64,000 nucleotides of DNA. Source: Mucispirillum schaedleri. Its GTDB lineage: Bacteria > Chrysiogenota > Deferribacteres > Deferribacterales > Mucispirillaceae. A model generated the notes under the pieces. The model worked only from the letters and a program-made list of their open reading frames with translations, was not told where the DNA came from and searched no databases. The stretch spans positions 25,706 to 89,705 of the forward strand of contig CASEIN010000062.1 in the NCBI GenBank assembly GCA_949287985.1, read 5' to 3'. This document shows, in pieces, positions 40,104-48,833 of this stretch (its first letter is position 1; every line of letters begins with the position of its first letter). Position numbers and translations under genes: made by a program.

Positions 40104-42227
40104 TTATTTAAGCCTGTATACAACGCTGTAAGGGTAATTATCATATACCAGCTCAAATAAATCAGGATTATTATCTTTTAGTAAAAAAAGCTGCACAAAT
40201 GAAGTGTTTACCACATCGGAGCTGACAATATAAACAGCTGCCACATTATCTTCTTTTTCAACAACAGCATTAAACCCTTTTGTAAGTGAAAAAGTTTTAG
40301 TATTTATATTTTTTCCCTTATTTGTATATATAATGGAAGATAATGGAACTGCATTACTTCCCATATATATTATGCCTTGATTTAAATCAAACTTAATATC
40401 AAATCTATTTGATGCATCTAGTGGTGACTGGCACATTAGCATTCCACTTTTATTTGGGTCTACACAAACTATTTGGATAATACCTTCATCTTTTTTAGAA
40501 AAATAGCTTAAGGCGCTGTATTTTTGTATCATATCATATGTAAATAGAATATAGTTATTATTATTTTTAGGACCTTTTGAAAATGTATCCATAGTATTTT
40601 CCACATCACTTACAGAAGATTTATTATCAAACATGCTCATTACTTTTTCATAGCCACCTTGTTCAATATATGAAGCAATATTATGTAATGTTTGCTGGTT
40701 TGATGTAAAACTTCTTGCTATCATCCAAGTTTTTGGTGTTGACTGGCTCATACCACTATGGTATACGGAAAATCCTGTAATATCAGCAATAGCAAGTCCG
40801 TAATCCCACCATGTATATATAGTAGAGTTATCAGGCAGTATGTTTTTAAGCTCTGAAATATCTTTATATATATTTGTATTAATAGATGGTGCTGGAACTA
40901 AACGATATGCTGTTTGATTTGAGCCAAATAAAATAGAAAGCATAAAAAACGACAGCACAAGTGGCATCATAGCTTGTGTAAAATCAATTCTTTTTTCAAT
41001 ATTTTTACCAAACTTGTCTATAAGATATTTACTAATAATGTATATAATATAGCCGTATCCAATAGCAATAAAAGGCATTAGAAACATGGCAAATCTGGCA
41101 GAGCTTACAAAAACCATAAGCCCAGTAGCAAATATAGGCAGTAAACCTATAGTTTTCTTAATATTTGCAATTAAAAATAATATTCCAAAAGCAAGACCAG
41201 CAATAAAAGTAACAGGGTTTTGCGTTGTAAAAGCCACAATACCACTAAATGGCTGAGATGCAGCCTCGCTAATTGTATTATACACCCATGGAATAGGTGA
41301 TGTTGCTTCTAAATTATTTGGCAGAAATGGAATATAAACAGCCATAGAGCCAATTAATGAATTTAATGACATTGCAAAAGCTACAGGGTTAGATGTTATA
41401 ATATATGTAACTGCAGCGATTAATATTTTTTTATATGGAATTTTATAGATAAATAGTGAAAAAATAAACACTAAAAAGAAAACTAAATTAAATAGTATAT
41501 GGTTATAAAAATGTTGAAAACCAAGTATAGTTACCCCTAAAAGAGCCGAATAAATATAGAGCATACGTTCTTTTTTCGCATTTGATGCAAGATATATAAA
41601 AAGTGCAGCCAAAAAGAGAAAGAACATATTGCCACCATCTGTATCAAAACGACCAATAGAGCTTCTAGACATAAAAACAGGACTAAAGCTGGTTAAAAGC
41701 CCTGCTACAAGCCCTATGGCAGGATATCCTATAATGTAGAAATATGCACACAGCACAAGTATAAAAATACTAGAAAGCCAAGGCACCATATTTGTAGCAA
41801 TATTATAATAATCATAACCTGTAATATTATGAAGTTTTGCAAGCATTACACTTAAAAGTGGTGCTGGGTCATAAAAAGGAACACCTTCTGGGTAGAAAAT
41901 CTTAACATCATTACCACCGGGAACGTATTCATTATTATTAATCTCTTTAGCATGGCGAATATATTTATACGCATCTAAAGTTGTCATCATTGGAGTATCA
42001 TTATAGAAATAATCAGCTTTATTTTCTTTCCATACATCATACTGGTTATATCTGCCGTTTACTGATACGGCAAAGGCAATTAATGCTGTTATTATATATA
42101 TAATAAGAACATACTTTGAATGTTTTGTTGGAAAGTTAATATAGCTTGTTAAACTTTTATATTTATTATATATATTTTTAACATTTTTATTTTCTATAAT
42201 TTTCTCTCTAATGTCTTTCATTTTCAC
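40104..42227 (-). CDS. pglB: PglB-type STT3 oligosaccharyltransferase
   Basis: 707-residue inner-membrane enzyme that transfers a lipid-linked oligosaccharide to Asn of periplasmic proteins. The family marks are present: a DxD-like LDAYKYIRHAKEI in the first external loop, a lumenal/periplasmic E-rich loop, about 11-13 transmembrane segments in the N-terminal 440 residues, and the catalytic WWDYGLAIADITGF (about residue 473) in a C-terminal periplasmic domain. This is the bacterial single-subunit type as in Campylobacter jejuni. It shares 20 bases with the end of the upstream aminopeptidase gene. The lipid-linked glycan genes are not adjacent; the glycan locus is 8 kb to the right. Confidence 0.9.
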   Translation of the reverse strand: MKMKDIREKIIENKNVKNIYNKYKSLTSYINFPTKHSKYVLIIYIITALIAFAVSVNGRYNQYDVWKENKADYFYNDTPMMTTLDAYKYIRHAKEINNNEYVPGGNDVKIFYPEGVPFYDPAPLLSVMLAKLHNITGYDYYNIATNMVPWLSSIFILVLCAYFYIIGYPAIGLVAGLLTSFSPVFMSRSSIGRFDTDGGNMFFLFLAALFIYLASNAKKERMLYIYSALLGVTILGFQHFYNHILFNLVFFLVFIFSLFIYKIPYKKILIAAVTYIITSNPVAFAMSLNSLIGSMAVYIPFLPNNLEATSPIPWVYNTISEAASQPFSGIVAFTTQNPVTFIAGLAFGILFLIANIKKTIGLLPIFATGLMVFVSSARFAMFLMPFIAIGYGYIIYIISKYLIDKFGKNIEKRIDFTQAMMPLVLSFFMLSILFGSNQTAYRLVPAPSINTNIYKDISELKNILPDNSTIYTWWDYGLAIADITGFSVYHSGMSQSTPKTWMIARSFTSNQQTLHNIASYIEQGGYEKVMSMFDNKSSVSDVENTMDTFSKGPKNNNNYILFTYDMIQKYSALSYFSKKDEGIIQIVCVDPNKSGMLMCQSPLDASNRFDIKFDLNQGIIYMGSNAVPLSSIIYTNKGKNINTKTFSLTKGFNAVVEKEDNVAAVYIVSSDVVNTSFVQLFLLKDNNPDLFELVYDNYPYSVVYRLK

Positions 42228-43725
42228 CCTCAGAGTAATGAGTTATTAAAAAGTTATATAAAAGTCTTAACCCAAACCCAGTAGCTTCTTTTCCAAAAAC
42301 AGGGTGGCTTTTTTCTAAATATGCAGGGCCTGCCATATCAATATGTATCCAAGGATAATTATCTATAAATTGTTTAAGAAAAAGTGCCGCATGAATTGCA
42401 CCACCTTCCCTTGTAAAACTGCTCATATTTGCAATATCTGCAACAGAGCTTGTTATCCCCTGCTCATAATCGGCATAAAGTGGCAGTTCCCACACATCTT
42501 CTGATACTTCATAAGAAACATCACTAATCTGTTTGCTTAAAAACTTCCTGTTAGAAAATACACCTGCGCAGTATGGTCCAAGAGCCACAACACATGCACC
42601 TGTTAATGTTGCTGCATCAATTATTACTTCAGGGTCAGTTTTTGTGGCAAAATAAAGTGCATCGGCAAGTATAAGCCTGCCTTCTGCATCAGTATTTAAT
42701 ATTTCAACAGTTTTAGAGCTGGCAGAAGTAATAACATCACCAACAAGCACAGAGTTTGCACCTATTAAGTTTTCAGCCAGTGGAATATATGTATTAATAT
42801 TTATTTTTAAATTAAGTTCAGCAATAAGTTTTGTAAGAGAAAACATTAAAGCAGCCCCTGCCATATCATCTTTCATATGGGCCATACTGGAGGCTGGTTT
42901 TAAAGAATAGCCACCGCTGTCAAATGTAATACCTTTACCAACAAGAGCAATATTTTTATCACTTTCTGGGTTACCTTTATATTTTAATTGTATAAAGTAT
43001 GGTTTATTAACACTGCCTTTACCAACATTATGCAGCAGGTTCATATTGTTTTTTAATATTTCATTTTCGTCCCATATAACACATTCTATATTTTTAGTAA
43101 TATTGTTTTTTACAAATTCAGTAAAATCATAAGGGTTTAGGTAATTTGATGGTGTATTAATCAAGTCTTTCATAATATTGATATTAGTAAATACAGCATT
43201 CCATTTATCAGTATTATCATCAATATATTTTTTCATTTTAGGCATAGCAGTAATAATTTCTGCTTCAAAGCTGTGTTCTGGTGATTTTTTTGATTTATAT
43301 TTATCAAATGTATAATCATTAAGCATAAATCCTTCTAAAAAAGCTTTTGTAATATATAAATCTTTCTTTTCATTATATATATCTTCAAAAGATATAAGAG
43401 AAAATGATGATATTTTATCTTTTTTAAATATTGAGGCGGTTTTTGCACCTAGTTCCATATAAAATCTTGCTTCGCCTTTTTCTTTTGGAACATGTATAAT
43501 ATATATTTTCTTTAATTTTTTATTAACATCTATATAGAAACTTTTAGATTCTTTTTCATCAAAATTAAAATAGTCAGACTGGATAATATTTTGAAGTTCA
43601 TCATCTATTTTTTTCCCAGTAATATTTTTTAATGAACGTATATTTTTATATACAGGAATTATAATAGCATCTTTTTTAGAATCAACTGCAATTTTTTTTC
43701 TACATGAAATTTTCATATAAACCAC
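42208..43725 (-). CDS. pepA: M17 leucyl aminopeptidase
   Basis: 505-residue cytosolic aminopeptidase with two catalytic metals, removing N-terminal residues from peptides. Signature GKGITFDSGGYSLKPASSMA (metal-binding Lys and Asp), MKDDMAGAA, and the NTDAEGRLILADALYFA box are all visible in the C-terminal catalytic domain; the N-terminal domain is shorter and diverged. Starts 95 bases from a divergent diguanylate cyclase gene, so it is likely the first gene of a pepA-pglB transcript. Confidence 0.93.
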   Translation of the reverse strand: MVYMKISCRKKIAVDSKKDAIIIPVYKNIRSLKNITGKKIDDELQNIIQSDYFNFDEKESKSFYIDVNKKLKKIYIIHVPKEKGEARFYMELGAKTASIFKKDKISSFSLISFEDIYNEKKDLYITKAFLEGFMLNDYTFDKYKSKKSPEHSFEAEIITAMPKMKKYIDDNTDKWNAVFTNINIMKDLINTPSNYLNPYDFTEFVKNNITKNIECVIWDENEILKNNMNLLHNVGKGSVNKPYFIQLKYKGNPESDKNIALVGKGITFDSGGYSLKPASSMAHMKDDMAGAALMFSLTKLIAELNLKININTYIPLAENLIGANSVLVGDVITSASSKTVEILNTDAEGRLILADALYFATKTDPEVIIDAATLTGACVVALGPYCAGVFSNRKFLSKQISDVSYEVSEDVWELPLYADYEQGITSSVADIANMSSFTREGGAIHAALFLKQFIDNYPWIHIDMAGPAYLEKSHPVFGKEATGFGLRLLYNFLITHYSEGENERH

Positions 43726-43877
43726 CTAAATAATATATAATTGTAAAATTCTTATTTATAATAATTTTCACTAAAAATAAATATAAAAAATAATTTTTTT
43801 CAAAAAATAATCAAAAATTATTGCAATGGAAACATAAATTTTTTAGAATACATTCATATTGGAGTATGAGTAAAGAA

Positions 43878-45212
43878 ATGAATGAATATTCAGTAAAGTT
43901 TATTGGTAAAAAAATTGCATTATTAACGGCTTTAGAGCTGGTTCTTGCATTTTCTGGACTTGGTTATATTATTCCCTATGCAACATTAATGTATATTCCT
44001 GTTATATTAGCAGCATATTTTTATGGAGTTTTTGCAGCTGGTTTTTTAGGTTTTATATTTGGTCTTACAAGTATGTGGAAAGCTTCTATCATGGGAACAC
44101 ATGAGTTTGATGCATTGTTTTCTCCATTTGCAACTGGAGCCCATTTTGAAAGTATAATGTTAAGTACTGGCACAAGAATATTATTTGGTATAGTTGCAGG
44201 GCTTGTTTTTAAATTTATTAAGAAAATTAAATCACATAAAATAATACTGCTTTTAGTTTGTTCTGTTTTATTGCAGATGTTTCATTCAGTAATTGTGCTG
44301 CTGACTGCTGCTTATTTTTTTCCAGAAACAGGTATAAATACAGCTTTTATTATGAAAGATATTTTTTCATTAAAAGAGCTTATACAGGCAATAGTGCTTT
44401 GTAGTGTTATGTATATATCATATAAAATAAGTATATCAAAATATTTTAGAAAGTTTGAGCAGATACTAAGTGACGGTGGACATGCTTATTTTACAAATCG
44501 ATTTAAGCTGGAAGGTGTTGCTGTAGGAACAATTGTCTTTTTAACAAATCTTTTGCTAATGTATAATTTAGAGTCTACAATTGTAAAGGCTATGAGAATA
44601 CAAAATATATTATTAGACAAGGCTACATATCATGTATATATTAATTCATCGGCACAGTTTATTGTAGGCTGTGCTGCTTTAAGCTATATAATAGGATTAT
44701 TAGTTGTTGCATATAGAGTGTATTCTGCATATAGAATAAATAATTCAGACCAAGATTTAATGACAGGTTTACATACAAAGGCAGCAGCATTAGAGTATGG
44801 TAAGGCATTATTGCAGGATAAGAGTAATGCTTATTTTATGATTATAGATATAGATAAGTTTAAAGTAATAAATGATACCTTTGGGCATATTGCAGGGGAC
44901 AGGGTTATAGTAAATGTTGCCATGTATTTGGAAAAATATTTTTTAGATTTAGGCTATGTAGCAAGATTTGGTGGAGATGAATTTGCAGTATTTATTACAA
45001 AGGAAATAGATGAGCAGTCATTAATAGAGCGAATACAGAATTTTCAAAAAGATATGCTTGATATTCCACTGGTGGCTATGAAAGTAACATGCAGTATAGG
45101 TGTAGCACAAATAAATAATGCTAAAAGGTTTGAAGAAGTATATGAAAAAGCAGATGAAATGCTTTATCAGGTAAAGTCTTCAGGTAGAAATGGTTACGCC
45201 TTTCACAAGTAA
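43878..45212 (+). CDS. Membrane diguanylate cyclase (GGDEF)
   Basis: Membrane-anchored enzyme predicted to make cyclic di-GMP from GTP. About six to eight transmembrane helices occupy the N-terminal 300 residues, with a break near residue 190 (possible sensor region). The GGDEF domain begins near DQDLMTGLHTKAA, has the catalytic GGDEF in YVARFGGDEFAVF (about residue 363), and lacks a clear RxxD inhibitory site just upstream. Start codons are uncertain: ATG 43878 has GGAG 13 bases upstream, ATG 43866 overlaps it too closely, and a TTG at 43821 is possible. The signal sensed is unknown; no EAL domain is in the window. Confidence 0.88.
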   Translation: MNEYSVKFIGKKIALLTALELVLAFSGLGYIIPYATLMYIPVILAAYFYGVFAAGFLGFIFGLTSMWKASIMGTHEFDALFSPFATGAHFESIMLSTGTRILFGIVAGLVFKFIKKIKSHKIILLLVCSVLLQMFHSVIVLLTAAYFFPETGINTAFIMKDIFSLKELIQAIVLCSVMYISYKISISKYFRKFEQILSDGGHAYFTNRFKLEGVAVGTIVFLTNLLLMYNLESTIVKAMRIQNILLDKATYHVYINSSAQFIVGCAALSYIIGLLVVAYRVYSAYRINNSDQDLMTGLHTKAAALEYGKALLQDKSNAYFMIIDIDKFKVINDTFGHIAGDRVIVNVAMYLEKYFLDLGYVARFGGDEFAVFITKEIDEQSLIERIQNFQKDMLDIPLVAMKVTCSIGVAQINNAKRFEEVYEKADEMLYQVKSSGRNGYAFHK

Positions 45213-45359
45213 GATAAAAATGAAAAAAATGTATAAATTTAAAAGTATTGCTTGCAAGCTTACAAATATAATGATATTAGTTATGGACTATTATAAATTT
45301 TTAGGGTATAATCCCATGCAAGATTTTTATAATCATTAAGTATGGAGGCATCATTGCTG

Positions 45360-46127
45360 ATGAATTGTAGAGTAATAGCAGTAGCAAATCAGAAAGGTGG
45401 GGTAGGTAAAACTACAACTGCAGTAAACTTATCTGCTTCATTAGCTGTGGCAGAAGCAAGAGTATTACTAATAGATTTCGACCCACAGGGTAATTCTACA
45501 AGTGGTCTTGGCTTTACAGCAGAAACAATTGGCAGCGATATTTATGATGTTATTGTTAATGATGTAAATATAAAAGATACAGTTTTACACACAGAAATAG
45601 ATGGGCTTGATATTATCCCTGCTCGTATTGAGCTTTCAGCAGCAGAAGTTGAATTAATACAGGAAAATGCAAGAGAGAAAAAATTAAAACAGGCTGTTGA
45701 ATCTATTAAAAGCAGTTATGATTTTATATTAATAGACTGTCCACCATCTCTTGGGCTTTTAACAGTAAATGCACTAACTGCAGCAGATAGTGTTTTAATA
45801 CCTATGCAGTGCGAATATTATGCTATGGAAGGTTTAGGTCAGCTTTTAAATACAATAAATTTAATAAAAGAAAGTTTAAATCCAGAATTATCAATAGAAG
45901 GTATTTTACTTACTATGTATGATTCTAGAAATAATCTTTCAAAAGAAGTAATGCAGCAGGTTAGAACACATTTTCCTGATAAAGCATTTAATACGGTAGT
46001 TCCACGTGGTGTAGCTTTAAGTGAAGCACCAAGTTATGGTAAGCCGGTATTACTTTATCAGCCAAAGGCAAAGGTTTCAGAATGTTATATTAACCTTGCA
46101 AAAGAAATGCTTGAAAAAGTTAAATAA
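45360..46127 (+). CDS. parA: Chromosome partitioning ATPase ParA
   Basis: 255-residue ATPase of the chromosomal ParABS system that positions origin regions by pulling on ParB-parS complexes. It shows the deviant Walker A KGGVGKTTT (residues 12-20), the Walker B DFILIDCPPSLGLLT and DFDPQG. ATG 45360 is preferred for length, but a good RBS GGAGG at 45344-45348 would place a TTG at 45354 better; ATG 45342 is too close to it. Followed by parB after 55 bases. parS sites are at 10596 and 12701. Confidence 0.95.
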   Translation: MNCRVIAVANQKGGVGKTTTAVNLSASLAVAEARVLLIDFDPQGNSTSGLGFTAETIGSDIYDVIVNDVNIKDTVLHTEIDGLDIIPARIELSAAEVELIQENAREKKLKQAVESIKSSYDFILIDCPPSLGLLTVNALTAADSVLIPMQCEYYAMEGLGQLLNTINLIKESLNPELSIEGILLTMYDSRNNLSKEVMQQVRTHFPDKAFNTVVPRGVALSEAPSYGKPVLLYQPKAKVSECYINLAKEMLEKVK

Positions 46128-46182
46128 ACTTACAAGTTAATAACATTGAGAAGTAAATAAATTAAGAAAAGGTATTGTATAG

Positions 46183-47055
46183 ATGAAAAAACCATTAGGC
46201 AGAGGGTTGGATTCTTTAATTCCAAGAAGCAGTGAGGAAGCACAGGCAAAACATACAGGTGTTGTTACATCTAATTATTTTGAGCTGGCTGTTACAGAAA
46301 TTATACCCAACGATAATCAGCCTAGACGTATTTTTGATGAGGCACTTTTAGAAGAGCTGGCAGAAAGTATACGTTTAAAAGGTGTTATTCAGCCAATTAT
46401 TGTAACTAAGCTAAATAATGGCAAGTATATGATAATTGAAGGTGAACGCAGATGGCGTGCTTCAGGAATTGCAGGAAAGAAAACAATACCTGTAGTTGTT
46501 AGGAATACAGAAACAGCAAAAGAGCGTTTAGAGCTTGCATTAATTACCAATGCCCAAAGGGAAGATTTAAACCCTGTTGAGCTTGCTGTTGCATATAAAA
46601 AATTAATGGACGAGCACAATTATAAACATGAAGATTTAGGTGTAATTGTTGGTAAAAGTCGCTCTGCTGTTACAAATAGATTAAGGCTTTTAAATTTACC
46701 GAAAACAGTTCTTTCATTAATAGAAAATAAAGAAATTAGTGAAGGTCATGCCAGAGCTTTACTGGCATTAAACAGTGAAAGTGATATTATTTCCATTGCT
46801 AATGCAGTAAAAGAAAAAAACTTATCTGTTCGTGATGTGGAAAATATGGTTAAGGCCATACAGAATAAAGGCACGAAGAAAGAAAAGAAAGTTTTAGATG
46901 CAAATATGCAGGGCATTGCAAAAGAGATGGAAACATTTTTTAATTCGAAAGTAGATATTAAGCCATCAAAAAAAGGTGGAATTATTAATATACGATATAA
47001 TTCTGATGATGAGCTTGATACCATTATAAAAAAAATTAGAGGGGAACAATGCTAA
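46183..47055 (+). CDS. parB: ParB/Spo0J centromere-binding CTPase
   Basis: 290-residue protein that binds parS and spreads as a CTP-switched clamp. N-terminal LGRGLDSLIP is the ParA-activating region; the CTP-binding ParB/Srx domain contains DNQPRRIFDEALL and the GERRWRA motif at residues 87-93; a helix-turn-helix follows with KSRSAVTNRLRLLNLP, where it should contact TGTTTCACGTGAAACA. The C-terminal dimerisation domain is shortened but present. Overlaps the bactofilin gene by 7 bases. The two perfect parS in this window are its expected targets. Confidence 0.96.
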   Translation: MKKPLGRGLDSLIPRSSEEAQAKHTGVVTSNYFELAVTEIIPNDNQPRRIFDEALLEELAESIRLKGVIQPIIVTKLNNGKYMIIEGERRWRASGIAGKKTIPVVVRNTETAKERLELALITNAQREDLNPVELAVAYKKLMDEHNYKHEDLGVIVGKSRSAVTNRLRLLNLPKTVLSLIENKEISEGHARALLALNSESDIISIANAVKEKNLSVRDVENMVKAIQNKGTKKEKKVLDANMQGIAKEMETFFNSKVDIKPSKKGGIINIRYNSDDELDTIIKKIRGEQC

Positions 47056-47429
47056 AGGTGGCTAAAGAAACTGGTGGCGGAATTGACGCTTTTTTAGGAC
47101 AAAGTACATCATTTAACGGAACACTTGTATTTGAAGGTGTTGTTAGGTTAGATGGTAATTTTGAAGGTAATGTTAAAAGTAATGACACTCTTGTTATTGC
47201 AGAAAGTGGTAATGTAAATGCAACAATTGAGGCAGGTATTGTAAAAATATCTGGCACATTTGATGGTTTAGTAGTTGCAAAAAACAAAGTGGAGCTTTAC
47301 AAACCAGCAGTTATTTCTGGCACAATCAGAACGCCTGTTATTAAAATTGAAGAAGGTGTTGTAATGAACGGCACACTTGAAATGGATAACGGTAGAAATA
47401 AACCATTAACAGGTAAAAAAGACGAATAG
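47049..47429 (+). CDS. Bactofilin
   Basis: 126-residue DUF583 protein forming non-polar beta-helical filaments without nucleotide. The central domain shows a run of short beta repeats such as TLVFEGVVRLDGNFEGNVK, TLVIAESGNVNATIEAGIV, KISGTFDGLVVAKNKVEL and PAVISGTIRTPVIKIEEGV. Start ATG 47049 lies inside the parB end (RBS GAGGGG), pointing to coupled translation; parAB-bactofilin clusters occur in other bacteria and suggest a scaffold for the partition complex or for cell-shape factors. No membrane anchor visible. Confidence 0.92.
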   Translation: MLKVAKETGGGIDAFLGQSTSFNGTLVFEGVVRLDGNFEGNVKSNDTLVIAESGNVNATIEAGIVKISGTFDGLVVAKNKVELYKPAVISGTIRTPVIKIEEGVVMNGTLEMDNGRNKPLTGKKDE

Positions 47430-47587
47430 ATAATTATTTTTTTATAGTATATTTGTAAAGAGTATAAGTATATTTAAGATAGTTATAGCATATTTGGTAT
47501 TAACACTAAAAATAATAAGATACTGCATAGAGCATGACAGTTTTTTATTGATTATAGTTGGTTATTATTTAAATAAGGAGGCTTACT

Positions 47588-48346
47588 ATGAGTCGTAAAC
47601 CATTAATTGCAGGTAACTGGAAAATGAACAAAAATGTATCTGAGGGTGCAGAACTGGCGTCTGAAATCACAGGTGCAGAAATTGATTATTCTACTAGAGA
47701 TGTTTTATTTGCACCACCATTTACAAGCATATATGCTGTAAGTGAAGCTGTTAAGAAAAATGGTGGGAAAGCATTAGTTGCTGCACAAAATATTTATTTT
47801 GAAGCAAGTGGAGCATTTACTGGTGAAGTATCTAGTGATATGGTAAAATCAGCTGGTGCGTCATGTGTTATTCTTGGTCACTCAGAAAGAAGAAGCATTT
47901 TTGGCGAAACAGATGAAGTTATAAATAAAAAAGTAAAAAAAGCATTATCAGATGGACTTTCAGTAATCTTATGTGTTGGTGAAACACTTTGGGAAAGAGA
48001 GGCTGGTGCTGAAATTGAAACAGTTCTTGCACAAACTGGTAAAGGTATTGAAGGTGTTGCTGATTTATCTAATGTAGTTATTGCATATGAGCCAGTATGG
48101 GCAATAGGAACAGGAAAAACAGCTTCCCCTGCTGATGCTGAAGCAATGCATAAAGCTATTAGGGAATATATTGCAAGAATACGCAGTAAAGAGCAGGCAG
48201 AAAACATTCGTATTTTATATGGTGGTTCTATGAAACCAGATAATGCCAAAGAATTAATGGCTCAGCCGGATATAGATGGTGGTTTAGTTGGTGGCGCCAG
48301 CTTAAAAGCTGCAGACTTTTTGAAAATTATTAATTTTGATAAATAA
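47588..48346 (+). CDS. tpiA: Triosephosphate isomerase
   Basis: 252-residue glycolytic/gluconeogenic enzyme interconverting DHAP and glyceraldehyde-3-phosphate. Typical start MSRKPLIAGNWKMNKN with the catalytic Lys, ILGHSERRSIFGE with the catalytic His (about residue 97), AYEPVWAIGTGK with the catalytic Glu (about 168), and RILYGGSMKPDNA. Strong RBS AAGGAGG. A 158-base gap separates it from the bactofilin gene. Confidence 0.97.
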   Translation: MSRKPLIAGNWKMNKNVSEGAELASEITGAEIDYSTRDVLFAPPFTSIYAVSEAVKKNGGKALVAAQNIYFEASGAFTGEVSSDMVKSAGASCVILGHSERRSIFGETDEVINKKVKKALSDGLSVILCVGETLWEREAGAEIETVLAQTGKGIEGVADLSNVVIAYEPVWAIGTGKTASPADAEAMHKAIREYIARIRSKEQAENIRILYGGSMKPDNAKELMAQPDIDGGLVGGASLKAADFLKIINFDK

Positions 48347-48407
48347 ATATATGTATTTCAAGTTTATGAAAATAAGCCTGAAATATTTAATTAATCATTG
48401 GAGGAAT

Positions 48408-48431
48408 ATGGGTTTAGCCCATTGTATTTAG
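48408..48431 (+). other. Possible 7-codon leader ORF before secG
   Basis: ATG GGT TTA GCC CAT TGT ATT TAG (MGLAHCI) begins 3 bases after a GGAGG and its stop overlaps the secG RBS region. The same short stretch can form a 5-bp TGGGT/GCCCA-type hairpin. The RBS spacing is short and this may be chance. Confidence 0.25.
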
Positions 48432-48437
48432 GAAAAA

Positions 48438-48806
48438 ATGTATACAATTATTTTAGCTTTATATGTATTTGTTTGTATTTTATTAATAATTGCAGTTTTA
48501 CTTCAGAACAGCAAAAGTTCTGATTTAGGTGCTGCTTTAGGTGGTGGCAGTGGTGAAATGTTTGGTCCAAAAACACCATCTAGCATTATGAATAAAATAA
48601 CAACAGTAATTGCTGCTGCATTTTTAGTATTATCATTAATACTTGCTACAATGTCAGGTTTAGGTGAAAAAAGTATTATGCAAAGGTCTAATACAGTTGT
48701 CCCACAGACACCATCTTCTATGAATACACCTGTGGAAACAGCGCCTATTGCACCTGCGCAAAATTCAGCACCTGCAACTGCACCATTTACTACACCAGCA
48801 GAGTAG
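48438..48806 (+). CDS. secG: Preprotein translocase subunit SecG
   Basis: 122-residue integral membrane protein of SecYEG. Two transmembrane helices (residues 3-22 and 55-75) around the SecG signature NSKSSDLGAALGGGSGEMFG, then a Pro/Thr/Ala-rich tail (about 90-122), longer than in E. coli. tpiA-secG adjacency is common across bacteria and supports the call. Confidence 0.95.
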   Translation: MYTIILALYVFVCILLIIAVLLQNSKSSDLGAALGGGSGEMFGPKTPSSIMNKITTVIAAAFLVLSLILATMSGLGEKSIMQRSNTVVPQTPSSMNTPVETAPIAPAQNSAPATAPFTTPAE

Positions 48807-48833
48807 TAAAATTAATTTTATAAGGTTGTTAAT

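Noticed and set aside
45307..45312. TATAAT upstream of parA as a promoter
   Set aside because: No acceptable -35 at 16-18 bases; AT-rich sequence makes TATAAT common, so I do not report it as a promoter.
46003..46008. CACGTG core inside parA as a possible parS
   Set aside because: Flanks are TTC and GTG, not the GTTT/AAAC arms; it does not match TGTTTCACGTGAAACA and lies in codons. The same holds for 52572-52577 and 58973-58978.
47860..48249. Long antisense open frames, for example opposite tpiA and parB
   Set aside because: They lie antisense to highly conserved genes with obvious families, lack RBS and resemble the usual shadow frames of biased codons.
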